Shown here piece by piece: positions 22,850 through 33,249 of a stretch of 64,000 bases of DNA (position 1 is the stretch's first letter; every line of letters begins with the position of its first letter). Source of the stretch: Angiostrongylus vasorum (lineage: Eukaryota; Nematoda; Chromadorea; Rhabditida; Metastrongylidae); assembly GCA_018806985.1 (NCBI GenBank), contig JADANN010000432.1, positions 124,001 to 188,000 on the forward strand. Reading direction: 5' to 3'. A program made the position numbers and the translations under genes. The notes below the pieces were generated by a model. That model did no database searches. It saw only the letters and a program-made list of their open reading frames with translations, and was not told the origin of the DNA.

Positions 22850-24390
22850 TTCACCAGCCAAAACAACAAAACTATGGGGTCTCATGCAAACAGTGTGAGA
22901 TGTGGGTGTTCTTCGGACAAGCAGAGTACATGGAGTTGCCGCGGATGAATGAGATGAAACGAGAAATAGTACGCCAGTCCAAATAAAGCTATGGAGCGTT
23001 ACGGAAAAAAAAGAGAACAGTGCCCGTTCGAATCACTCGACGACCATGTGGGTTCGTAAATGATGCAAGTGAAAAACGAAAAAAGAAGAACGTCGTCCTT
23101 TGAAAAACGTAGAAAACAATTTCGAGTGGTCATTTTCTCACAGAATGCACCAAGGAAAAAGGTAAGTTTCTTCTGCTGCCATGCCAGTAAGCGTCGTTAA
23201 CTCGGTACCAACTACGAGTCTGAGAACGGCCTTCACGTTGAAACAAGAACAACCGAATACCTGGATTAGACCACGTTTCCGGAATAAAAAGAGAAATCAA
23301 TGGTGAACCAATTGGTACGGCAACAGAAAAGCGAATGCATTTAAAGGATGCAATGGAATGGCAGTATGAACGGAGCGAGCTTCTGCGATAGAGCAACATT
23401 CAACGATGATCTGCGGGTATTTGCTTCTTCGTCCATCCACTTTGTTGCGGGCGTTATGGTGTCTCCCACGTTCTTTGTGGTATCGCCAGAAGGAGTTCGC
23501 TGGAATATTGAATACGTGGAATTATAGAGAGTATTCTTTTTGGTAGCTAGAGAATTCTCTATTTGATAGGGAAATTCTTTGTGGTCCCCACCAAAGGAAT
23601 TGGCTTCAGGGCAGAGGGCTTCGCAATGGAATGGAATTTGGTGCTTTTACGTCCGTATTTATCTTTTTCATCACTGTCGTCGGGTAACGGAATTCTCTTT
23701 GAGCTTGTTGTGAATCAATAGGCACATTGATGTGGGGTTGGAGACGTCTTCGTGGGAGTTTTGGTTTAGCTGCTGTTTCCTATTTCGACTGGGAAGATTG
23801 GAATTATTGGACGGTGGCTTATGTTGTTGTTCGCGTGCGTGCTCGTGGTCGTGGTCGAAGGTTATAGCAATGACTACGAGATTCGTGTCCTTCCTGACCG
23901 TTTACTTCGGTATATTTTTCCGGTTCCCGTTCTTTCTCAAGTTGTGAGGCGTGACCGCTTGGAGAGGTAGTTGGCAAGTTGTTGTTATGTGCTCGACGTC
24001 AGAGATTATAGCGCTAACTTGGAGTTTCGACTGCACTTTGAGGATCCTGAGTCGAAGACTCGGTGTATCCGTCTGTATCTGACTGTTTCTGTGTCCGAGC
24101 GACTTCTAGCTCGAATGGAATTAGTACGGTAAAATATCTCTTAATGATACGTTTCCTCAGTAATTTGAGTTGTGCTTCTCTGATTGCACATTTTCTGACT
24201 GTTTTAAATCGATGAAGAGCGCCATTTCCCACGTGTTTCGCGGCAAGATTAGTTCGTAAATTAGTACTACCGTACCTATGGTTGGAGTTCCTCTATTGTT
24301 ATCTATGTTGAGTTTACGCGTTTACCGAAGACTCTTCAAGTATTCTTGACCCCAGGCATTCCAATATTACTGGATCATTGATGCAAAGGC
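22850..24390. other. No gene recognised; unique to this copy of the duplicated region
   Basis: This 1.5 kb separates the sdhb-like block from the BEL block here and is absent between the corresponding blocks near 59,345. It may include the missing 3' part of the BEL element, but I see no matching long terminal repeat. Confidence 0.5.
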
Positions 24391-24448
24391 ATCCTTCATT
24401 TGTTGTCTTTTGCGTAGTGATGCTGCTTTCCTGGCTGGAAGGTAGGTT

Positions 24449-25149
24449 TTATTGTTTCCTTCTTTGGTCAGTCCAGAGGGATATGTCATTATCATGTCGC
24501 GCTGGATAAAATCTATTGGTCGTAAAGTTACAACGCCTTACTCGCCTATCTGGGAGGACTTCTTCCTGACGTGTGAGAGGCTGAATGTTGAGGTTTCCTT
24601 CTATTTCTGCTACGAAGGTTTCCAATCCTTCCGCTGTTGGGATCGTTTTTTGCAACACTTTGTAAACAGAGCGCTTCACTGACTTTATGAGGTGCTGGTG
24701 AAATGCCCCCCTGCCACAGTTCATGCGGCGTGACTGTCCTTCATGTTGCCCCCCATGTTGTTATAGTATTTGCTACTGACGTGTCGTCAACAACTTTAAG
24801 AATTGTATGCTGTAAAATTTGTTCGCTCAGAACGAAGTTTGATGCATTATCAGAGGCGATAGAGTTCTGCGCTCCTCGTTTGGCAGAAAATCGCCTTAGA
24901 GTTAGCAGGAAATCATTCGCCGTTATGTTGTGTACGAGCGCTAAATGAAGTAATGTGGTTATCGCGCACGTGGCGGACGTAGACCTTTGTTTGTCCCTCA
25001 TTATTTTTCGCTTTTAATGGTCCGCAAGAGTCTACACCTGTATTCGCGAACGGCCGTGATATAATGGAGAACGTTAGGTGCGGAGAGGAGAGGTTCAGAT
25101 TGTGTAGAAGAATTAGCCATGCAGGTCCTTCAGACGTTGTACTGATCAA
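24449..25149 (-). pseudogene. BEL/Pao integrase core, frameshifted
   Basis: Pieces in three frames follow one another. FANTGVDSCGPL (first catalytic Asp) is followed by a strand rich in aliphatic residues, then SDNASNFVLSEQ (second Asp). After a break comes VKSVKRSVYKVLQKTIPTAE, as in the C-terminal half of BEL integrases. The glutamate of the D-D-E triad lies near the break and is not clearly retained. Confidence 0.82.
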
Positions 25150-25189
25150 CCATCCTCAAACTTGGGTAATTAAACCCCTTACATACATA

Positions 25190-26410
25190 AATACAGTCAA
25201 TAATACAATAGTAACGACAGAGAAGTAGTGGCACAATAATCACGCACGCTAAAGTTATGGGGTGCCATGGCTAGTAGTGAAGTGAGGCTAATAACGACAT
25301 AATGGCATTTGAATATTATTACATCATTAATGCAATAATAATAGCAATAATAACAACATAATAACGGCTGCTTAGCCATGAGCGATGCCGCGCTTGCACT
25401 ATCCGCAGCGGGTGCGGCGGGTGAGGGACACAGTATGCTGGGTGCGGAGAGGGATACAGACGAGCAGTGCCTTCGGCTGAGCTAAGGATCAACATTGTAG
25501 CGGTGAGGTGCACTTCAGCATGAACGATGAGGACAGTAAGTTAGTTGAGCATTGATGGTGCTATGGACAACGATTGATGATTCATCTACGGAACACAGTC
25601 AGGCGGCTGGTCGTGGACAACGCTATATTTGCAAAGTGAAGTTTGAGGATTGATGGGTGCAACTATTGCTAAGAATGGAGGGATAGAATGATAGCGACTG
25701 AAAACTGATAAGCCGACTATAGCGGCATAACAGGTAACACAGCATAAGTTGGCCGGTCAGCTGCCTTGTACACTTGGCGTACATTGTGGGAAGAATGGTA
25801 CATGCCGCTGGCGGCGCGCAAGCAGAACGCATTTGGAAACACCCGCCGCTTCTGATAACGCACTGCGGACTAGCTAAGAAACGAAATACATTAATCTGTT
25901 GGTGAATGAGGATGAATGAGAGCGACTGAGAATGACTGAGAACGGCTGAGAATGGCTGAGAATGACTAAGAATGATTTGGAGATAGCTGAGTTTGATTGG
26001 GGATTAACTGGGAATGATGTTGCGAGAAGCGGATTATCCGCACTATCGATCGGGGGCGCGAGCTGAGTGATGGCATGTCTCCGCCGTCAATGGCATATGA
26101 CTTTATGTTGGCTGCGGGAGCTGCGTCACGTAGGCAATCGCGGCCGATCTGGATTGTTGTTCCTAGGCTGCAATGGACTGTACCTAAAGTGCCTGAAACA
26201 TCAAACATTATTGGCTTCGTTGTTTTACGCCTCCTTCCTCGGATAAGGCATCGTTATTGTACGATCCAAGTCAAGCCTGAACCGTCGTTGTGCGTGAAAC
26301 CCAGAACGTAATTGACCAGGTAAATTATAAAGGTTCCATTGCGGCACCTGGCGTGCGGCTGCGAGAGGGCGATGGTATGGACATCAAACGCTATTGTTCA
26401 GATAGATAGA
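25190..26410. other. Non-coding insertion inside the integrase region
   Basis: It lies between the zinc-binding part and the core of integrase and is present at the same place in the second copy (60,150-61,375). It has no coding potential. It includes a short minisatellite, and near one end 'agagaac' is repeated in inverted form ('gttctct'). It could be a solo LTR or a non-autonomous element; I cannot define its termini. Confidence 0.55.
25905..25985. repeat. Minisatellite with ~10-base unit
   Basis: About seven degenerate units of the form 'tgagaatgac' stand in a row within the BEL insert. The second block has the equivalent array at 60,883-60,965. Confidence 0.8.
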
Positions 26411-26439
26411 GAACTTTTCAAGAGGGAAGTTCTCTATAC

Positions 26440-27060
26440 GTGATCGCCTTACTCGCCTGTCTGGGTAGGTCGTCCATTGGCGGGTGTTTGTAAGAGAGAC
26501 TGTTCATCTTTTGACAGGTAATTCATTGCCGTATAACTGTCTTACCCATTTGTCTAAGACTTGTCATTCAGCATTTTTCTCGTGCCTTAGCTATGGTTTG
26601 CTTCGTAGTATTATGGACCCGGTGTCCGTCGGCGCCTAGTAATTCTGCTACTGGTGTTTTGGAGCTGATGAGAATTGGCTGTTGAGTTTTCAGTGGTATG
26701 CCTGCTTTGTTTAATCTGCCTTTGCAACGAACGATTTCCCGTCGTGATACAATTTCTAATGCTTGTATTTCTTCCGTGATTGTAACGGATCGTTTATTGC
26801 TCGGCTGTTTCGTATGGACTTCAGCCTGCTTCTTGGTCTATGACTGCGACATATGTTTCCGTTGATATTGAGTGGAGCTCTGGGACATCCTTGTATATCC
26901 GGTCACGCAACTCCTTGCTCCATGCCTTGGAGGTAGCACTGTCGATGGATCTGAGGACGTATGCGATCGTTCTGTTTGCTCCTGTGATTCTATTGAATTG
27001 CTTAGAGTCGAATGATTCTTCAATGTGTGTGGTAGTTATTAATGCAACCATGAATACTTG
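26440..27060 (-). pseudogene. BEL/Pao integrase N-terminal region and spacer, frameshifted
   Basis: The longest readable part (27,051-26,821) holds SKQFNRITGANRTIAYVLR, the spacer that follows RNase H in this superfamily. Further on, split frames retain pieces of the region before the HHCC zinc-binding motif. The frame is broken at several points. Confidence 0.65.
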
Positions 27061-27369
27061 AGTATTTTGTATGCTTTCTTGTTGTAGGACAGAGAAGTAG
27101 AGAAGTGCGGATAATTTGGTGCGCCCAGTTCTTTAATGAATATAGGTTCTTTCCACCGCATGTCTTTTAATCCCAAGCTTGTTCAATCCTCTTCTAGCCC
27201 ACTCAGCAACGTTTTGATTATTGACTATGGCAGTTGTACTGGCGTTCGTATGTTTTCCACCACTAGGTGTATTTCCATTATGCGGTTCTTCACCAACACT
27301 CCTACTGTTTCGTGCTCCACGTTGTATCGTATCCAACTGAAAGGATTTTCTGAGCCCGAGAATATTTGA

Positions 27370-27560
27370 TGCTCTGTATATAGAATGTGCTAAATTGTCA
27401 GTTCCAGTTTTGGAATTGTGGGGTTGTTCTTGATTGATTGTAACGTGGACTTCCTAGCGAATAGTTGTGACTGGTTATTAGAGACGGCTTAGGCGCAAGT
27501 GGCCATACAGTGTTTGCTAGCATCAGCGAAGAGAACTTGGGTTGAATTCAAATTTGGGTG
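27370..27560 (-). pseudogene. BEL/Pao RNase H remnant
   Basis: The minus strand reads VLFADASKHCMATCAYAVS, with the Asp-Ala-Ser start of a retroelement RNase H, then KLELT before stops. The equivalent in the second copy at 62,363-62,548 reads almost the same with Asp changed to Gly. Confidence 0.7.
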
Positions 27561-28048
27561 ACTTCTCGAGTGGTGAGATTTTCAAATCCGGTAAAATCCT
27601 TAACCATCTTCTCTTTTTGATCTTTGTGTTCAATTGAGAGAGGATCCTCCCACGCATAGCCGAACTTCCTTACGTTTTGATGAAATTGCTTCCCTCTTAA
27701 TGTGAGTGGCGTAAACCAGCCCATGGGGCCGTATATGGCAGCTACCTGCTCGGCGCCTGTACACTTAGTTAATTCCGGTTTTGTTGCATATTTGTATGTG
27801 AGAAGGAATTCATCTCCCGCGCAATACGATATTTGATGATCGGTCCTTTTGAGGGGTTTGCTGTAAAAACTGCTGGTCGTTTGAGAGATATTCTCGTAAA
27901 TATATACTCAAATAATTTAATATTTGCTTTGCTTCTTCACATATCGTCAGCGGTTCTTCAACTCTTCAACCTATGTGTTACTCGTGAGGTGTTCGACGAG
28001 TTTAGGGTCATTTTGAAATTTATTTAAATGATGTTTAATTGTTGCTGC

Positions 28049-28520
28049 CTAAAGGAATGATGAAGAATTGAGTCCAGATGTAACACGTGTGCATCTGTCC
28101 ACGGCTATGCTTTTTGGTTTCACAGGTTGTGAGAAATCTCGGATACGTAGGAATCGTGTCGCGTCCCTCTTTATTTCATGTAGACGTACTTGTTGGAAAG
28201 TCTTTTCCACGTCGTGACCATTGCGATATTTTTCATTGCGAAACCGAATGAAAATGGAATATATTTGTGGTAGGAACAGTGGACGTGGATGAAGAACATC
28301 ATTTAATGAGGGTGACTTCTTCAGTTGCGCAGATGTATAGCAAACTACTCTCAACCTTGTAGTTTTTTGTTTGGGGTAAACACTGTCTGGTGTGGAGGGT
28401 AATCTACGACCGTTCCCTTCGTTGGTAGTGATTCGTTATCTCCTTCAGTGATGTTTTGGTCTAGTTGTTGTTTCATGATTTCATGGTAATTTTGAAATAT
28501 AACTGGGTTACGTTTCAGTT
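28049..28520 (-). pseudogene. BEL/Pao reverse transcriptase N-terminal half
   Basis: Two overlapping frames give a leader with FQNYHEIMKQQLDQNI, then SAQLKKSPSLNDVLHPRP, then DVEKTFQQVRLHE and ATRFLRIRD, the fingers and first catalytic Asp region of a Pao-type RT. A frameshift at ~28,352 separates the first two. Downstream the region that should hold the YxDD motif is replaced by stops. Confidence 0.85.
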
Positions 28521-28548
28521 TCGCTATTGTCGCATGCTGTGGGCGTAT

Positions 28549-28855
28549 GGCCGCGTGTGGCCCAGTGGTTTCAATTAGATATTGTCTGAGGTCGCCCTGC
28601 AACCCACTTGGGATCGATTCCCGCGCCCAGGCCCACCAAGCATTCCATCCCTCCGGAGTCGGCAAATTGGTACAACAGTTGTCTAGGAGGATAGCAGCAC
28701 TGGGTCGATACATCGTTAACCCACGGTGAGCCATTTTAATCGATCGAATATGCATTCAATCACCTCCACGCGATGCTTAGTGAAATCGAATGCGTGGGAT
28801 ATCCCTAAGAGATTGATCAAGGCCGAGAGCTCTATCCTTTTTTTATCCTTTTTAT
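28549..28855 (+). mobile_element. SINE family 1 inside the BEL element, plus orientation
   Basis: The A-box-like 'tgtggcccagtggttt' and B-box-like 'gggatcgattcccgc' are ~18 bases further apart than in other copies, giving a subtype. The same subtype sits at the same place in the second BEL block (63,535-63,850), so it inserted before that duplication. The tail is a doubled 'tatccttttt'. Confidence 0.85.
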
Positions 28856-28900
28856 TGCCACCTGCTGTTGTCTTACTGCGATCATTTTGTTACCCGGTCC

Positions 28901-29905
28901 TTACTTCAGTTTTTCTAAGCGAGGCGGACATAATAGCTGTTTTGTTGCTTTTCTGTTGTTCTCTGGAATTATTTCCAGATAATTTAGTTGTGTTCCTGTC
29001 GTCCTTACATGTTTGTTCCTGTGTATTGATGGATTCCTGATGATTCTAGTGACCAGAAATTTTTCCCATACCTGCTGTTCAGTCATGTACTGGCATGTAT
29101 GTGTTGCATCCGTCACGAGTGACGCATTCTCGTCTGATGTAATCGAGTCGGTCGTGAAGTGCTCCTTTCGCGAGGTATTCAAGTTTGGATAGAATTAATT
29201 TCAATCCTGGTAGTCCGAGAAGGATTTGTGGATAGCTGGTGTTCTTGCCTACATTACGGACAGGTTAATTTTGTTGCGATGGAGGAATTGCTTGTCCCCT
29301 TGACTTAGAGGAAACGTTTCAATAGCTTCGTAATGGTTTCGATTCTGGTTGTGGTGATTTAATATTGTTCGACAGGTATCACGCAGTTTTAGCACAGTGA
29401 GAGCACATGTAATTTCAACTGGCTCTGAGTTACCGAATGTGTGAATGGTTAGCTCCATGGGGTCGGCATTTTGTAATTGAAGTCGTTCTGCTAATTCGTT
29501 GGTGACAAACGAGCGGTCTGATCCGGTATCGAGTATCACTCCTACTTGGTCGCGTGTCTCCTCATTGGAGTTGAATACCTCTACTTCATGCCCTGCGACG
29601 ATTTGAGTGTTGGGTTTGTGTTCCGTAAGAATATGAAGAACGGCAGTGTCTTCACTTCGCGTTATTTCGGAATCTGTTGCATTGACTCTTTGATGTAGTA
29701 GTTTTCTTCTCCTTTGACGAGGTGTTCGATATCTTTGTAGTGGGTTTGGGTTTGTCTGTTTGGATAGACTGCGGTCTATAAGGTTGGGTTAGAGTGGGTG
29801 GACACTGGGTTCTGCGGATCATTGTATGGTGACCATACACACTGCACTTTCGGCATGGTCCTGCCTTGCAGTTAGATAACTGTTAATGTGATGATTCGCA
29901 GTTGT
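28901..29905 (-). pseudogene. BEL/Pao Gag end and aspartic protease, frameshifted
   Basis: From 29,905 the minus strand reads a CYNC..H-type knuckle and then CKAGPCRKC. A Pro/Thr/Lys-rich linker follows, and then ILDTGSDRSFVTNELAERL, the DTG(S) catalytic signature of a retropepsin-like protease (29,539-29,249). The C-terminal part continues in another frame to 28,901. Stops separate the pieces. Confidence 0.82.
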
Positions 29906-30017
29906 AGCAGAGGGTTGCGAGTCTCCTGTGACTTGGATCCTTTCTTTACGTTCGTGCCATCATTGCGTGGGTGTCCTACATTGTTCCAGTAGAAGGCATA
30001 GATATCTTCTACTTATG

Positions 30018-30291
30018 ATCGGCGCAGTGGTCGGAGGCGCCCTGCAACACACACGTGGAAACGATTCCCGCGTCCGTTGCCCACCAAACCTTCCATCCTT
30101 CCGGAGTTGGCAAATTGGTGCCAAACTTGTCTGGGAGGATAGCAGCACTGGCTCGATACATCGGTAGCCCACTGCGAGTCATTGTAAAGGCCAGATATGC
30201 ATTCAATCGCCTTCAAACGATGGTTAATGAAGTCAAATGCATGGCGCATGCCTCAGTGGATTGATCGACGCCGAGAGCTTTATCCCTTTCT
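30018..30291 (+). mobile_element. SINE family 1, best-preserved head, plus orientation
   Basis: The head reads 'cggcgcagtggtcggagg' (A box) and, ~30 bases later, 'ggaaacgattcccgcg' (B box). The body and 'gctttatccctttct' tail follow. It separates the 5' remnant of the BEL element from dispersed repeat D. Confidence 0.85.
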
Positions 30292-30845
30292 ATGGTCTAT
30301 TTCCAGATGTGCATACAAGAAAAATGTCCATGATAGACGCTCTTTTGCATGCTGAACTGCACATCTTTTTTAGCTATGCATAACCGCTATTGCTTCCAGT
30401 ACAATAGGTCCACGATTTTTTCTGACAGGTTGAACCATGAGATTCATATTCATCATGCTGACAAGAAGTTGATGATAAGTACAATTGTCTAAAGGATCAT
30501 ACGTCCCTCCAGACAGAAACAACCACCACCAACCACACCCAGTTGTTTTCTTCAATACTTCGCCGAAATGGCACACTCATGTGACGGACGTTTCCATTTA
30601 GTGTTCTTTTTTTTCTATCAAATGTCGTTTTAAAGCGAAGAAGAAGAAGAAAACTACTCACGTCCTTTCTCTACTAGCTAGTTATTGCAATGACAATTGT
30701 TTTTCGAAATTTCGCTAGTTCAGCAGCAGATCGCCAATGTCAACATTTGAAGACATGAGCAACGAACACTTTAGAGACGTCTTCTCTTCACAGCTGAAAG
30801 CTTTTATGATCACTTTCATATTATACTTATGTCCTAGCTATTACG
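30292..30845 (+). repeat. Dispersed repeat D, copy 2
   Basis: Counterpart of 8,245-8,840 in the same orientation, ending at the shared 'attatacttatgtcct'. The RTE element begins a few bases further on, which suggests it inserted next to or into this repeat. Confidence 0.75.
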
Positions 30846-30867
30846 TTTTAGCATCACCTGTTACCTG

Positions 30868-31192
30868 TTACCTGTATTCCAGCTGATCGTCGAGTGACGC
30901 TAACAGGCGCCAATAATCCTTCCATTTTTCCCTGTCACGTGTAAGAGTAGCCCATTCGGTTCTGCTTGCTCTGGGGACTCGTTGAGCATCATATCTATCT
31001 TTTAGGGTTCTGGTGAAGAATTCGATTATCGCGTTTGTGGTCTTCCTGCAGTGCATTTGACATCCCAGGAATCCAGCCACTAACGACTGCTGTCCATCGG
31101 TCGTCGTTTACACGCATTACGACTGTGGTCCACCTTACCTTCGACTGTTTGGCGTACAGAACGACATCTTTGGTTTTTGGTCCTTGACGCAA
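30868..31192 (-). pseudogene. RTE reverse transcriptase C-terminal region
   Basis: Two overlapping frames give KVRWTTVVMRVNDDRWTAVV and then RTEWATLTRDREKWKDYW, the conserved end of RTE-type proteins. A frameshift separates them near 31,030. Confidence 0.9.
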
Positions 31193-31327
31193 CTCGGAGT
31201 TTCGGATCCTTTTTCCTTACTTGTGCGACACGGGATACTCCTAGTAGCGTGCTTTCGACTGCGTGTTCAATAACGCTGAGTGATCTTTCATCCTGTTTAC
31301 GCAACAACCAAGTTTCTGACGCATACG

Positions 31328-32226
31328 TTAAGTCAGGAAGTACCACTGAGTCGGAAAGGTGGGCACGGTGTCGGGTGTTCTTTGTTCTCTTCCTCGTTTC
31401 CTTCTGTTCAAGTCTGGAGCTAAGTCGTTCATCATGTTGATTTCCCGACCTAGCAAGACATAACTGGAGCATTCAGAGTTATTCGTTCCGTTGAGCGTGA
31501 ATGGGGCATACGAAACCAATCCGTTCTTCATGAACATCGTTTTTTGTGAGATTTAGTCGAAGACCAATCATTCCACAGGCTTTATCAAAGTCGTCAAGCA
31601 TACGTTCCGCTTGGCTAATGTTTGGTGTTATAAGGACGATGTCATCAGTAAAGCCGAAGATGGTGTAACTGCCGACCATCTTTACTCCCACAGTATCCCA
31701 TTCCAATGTTTCGCATGACGTTCTGGAGGGTGGCGATAAATAATTTTGGCGAGATGGTATCGCCTTACCTAACCCATCTTTTGACGTCAATGTTAATATC
31801 GTTGTATAATGGTGATGCCTTGGTTGTGAAATTTTTGTGCAGCTCACAAATAACCTTCATGTACTGAGTACGGACTCCTTATCTATCAAGTGCTTCCATG
31901 ACTGCTTCTATCTTAATTGAATCAAAGGCCTCCTGGTAATCGATGAAAGTGAGACAGAGCGGTCTCTTGTGCTCTTGCGATACTTCAATGAGTTTTGTTA
32001 TCCTGTTGGTGTGGTTCATCGTAGTAAATCGTTTTCGAAATTCTGCTTGCTCGCATGGCTGCCCTTGGTCCAGTGTTACGTCAGTTGTGTTTAGGATGGC
32101 TCTATTGAAAAGTTTGTAGATGAGAGACAGCAAGCTAAGTGGGAGATAGTTGCCGATATCGTGGAGATCAATTTGACCAACACATGGTCCTGCTGGTCTT
32201 CCACTGGGAAGAGACCTTGCGTTCAC
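31328..32226 (-). pseudogene. RTE reverse transcriptase core
   Basis: Frames at 32,226-31,879 (HDIGNYLPLSLLSLIYKLF, CEQAEFRKRFTT, FIDYQEAFDSI) and 31,847-31,479 (FGFTDDIVLI, GLRLNLTKND) together cover the fingers and palm. The palm DD pair is present, though the usual FADD is FTDD. Stops and shifts separate the pieces. Confidence 0.9.
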
Positions 32227-32448
32227 GTTACGCGTGAAGAACCGACCCAGTGTGTTTACGAGGGACTACCGAAGGTTCTTCAGATTTCCAGATCTTATTC
32301 TGTCCGGATCTGAAGATGTTCGGTTTTTTTCACTGGCGAAATAGCATGTCGCATTTCGGAAGGGAGAAGCAGTGGTACGACAGAACCATTCCTCTTTATT
32401 TCATATGAGGGAAGCAGGACGTGGTTATTGAAGAGATCTGAGTATTAG

Positions 32449-33247
32449 TCATGAATGATTTCCTCCATTGCCTTTATGGATGCTGCAACTGTTCCGTCTC
32501 CGCGTCACACTGCAATCAACTCGGTCTTGTAATTGGCGAAGCTTCGGTGTGCTTTGCGAATGCTTTTCCCAGCCTTTGCAGGCTTCGACAACAACTACTG
32601 CTCTTCTTTCTTTAAGATCTTCCTTTATCGACTCTCTGCATTGTTTTGCAAGTTCGGAACTTAGTTCGCGGTTGCCTGCAGCTCCTGCGATTCCACGCTG
32701 GCCTATCATTTCAAGTGCTTCTGGAGACAGACGTCTCTTGGTGACTTTCGAGCTCTCAGCTTTCATAGCGCTAACACGAAGATGTTGAATGAGCCGATCT
32801 TATTACCCCTCGATGTTGTCGATAACGGCATCTTCCCTCTAGTGAATTGAATAAATCCCAGTTTATGGTGGCTTTTGCACTTCATTTTTTGAATTAAGCG
32901 GCATTTTCTCTTTTCGGCGAGAGATGAAATCTTTCACTGAAGGAGGCGGTCGTCTGATCCCCTTGTAGAATTTTGCATCGATCGAATCTTTGGAATGAAT
33001 CGATGTTCATGGACAGAGCTCTTGTTGACGAGAACGCCGATACCGCCGACTCCTTTACTGTCCCATCTTCCAAGGAACAGTTCTTCTCCAGTGTCATAGA
33101 CGGCGTTATAGCGGGTGACGTTGTCTCGTCTCGGTCAGTCCGATGACGTTGTACCTTATTCTTCTTGCTTGCATGATCAAGTCTTTTATCGAGGACTCAG
33201 ATGCAAGTGTGAGTGCATTGTAGGTACAGATCGTCGCCCTAGTCATT
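32449..33247 (-). pseudogene. RTE endonuclease domain and linker
   Basis: From ATG 33,247 the sequence reads TRATICTYNAL, then TETRQRHP. The frame then shifts to 33,097-32,894 (ALSMNIDSFQRF) and to the linker at 32,766-32,449 (QRGIAGAAGNRELSSELAKQ). The region between 32,894 and 32,766 is too short for a complete endonuclease, so part is deleted. Confidence 0.85.
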
Positions 33248-33249
33248 TG

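Larger units (their letters stand above)
24391..29990 (-). mobile_element. BEL/Pao LTR retrotransposon, decayed, copy 1
   Basis: Domains appear in BEL/Pao order on the minus strand: a zinc-knuckle-like Gag end (~29,905-29,825), aspartic protease (DTGS), reverse transcriptase, RNase H, the N-terminal zinc-binding part of integrase and the integrase core. Each is split by stops or frameshifts. A family-1 SINE (28,549-28,855) separates protease from RT. A ~1.2-kb non-coding insert splits integrase, and another SINE at 30,018 abuts the 5' side. I see no long terminal repeats or intact gag. An RT active-site YxDD could not be found; the matching region seems deleted. The element is not functional. 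A second copy lies at 59,346-64,000. Confidence 0.88.
30860..33247 (-). mobile_element. RTE-clade LINE, single ORF in pieces
   Basis: Read on the minus strand from an ATG at 33,247, an AP-type endonuclease (TYNALTLASES, IGLTETRQRHP, ALSMNIDSF) is followed by a linker (VTKRRLSPEALEMIGQRG). The reverse transcriptase follows, with FIDYQEAFDSI, then FTDDIVLITPNISQAERML where the DD pair is the catalytic site, then YASETWLLRKQDE. The typical RTE C-terminus ends in WATLTRDREKWKDYWRLL. The pieces lie in all three frames with several stops, and some parts between endonuclease and RT are shortened. The 3' end is a short run of a heptamer related to 'acaggta' (30,858-30,878). It is not functional. Confidence 0.92.

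Noticed and set aside
23130..24232. Possible env or LTR part of the BEL element
   Set aside because: I could not find a protein motif or a repeated LTR sequence to support it.
25900..25990. CRISPR-like short repeats
   Set aside because: The ~10-base units are contiguous without unique spacers and the genome is eukaryotic; it is a minisatellite.
30018..30080. Functional tRNA gene
   Set aside because: A and B boxes are present but the sequence does not fold as a complete cloverleaf and continues into the SINE body.
32468..32788. Plus-strand 106-codon frame with Leu/Ser-rich sequence
   Set aside because: It is the antisense of the RTE linker region read clearly on the minus strand.
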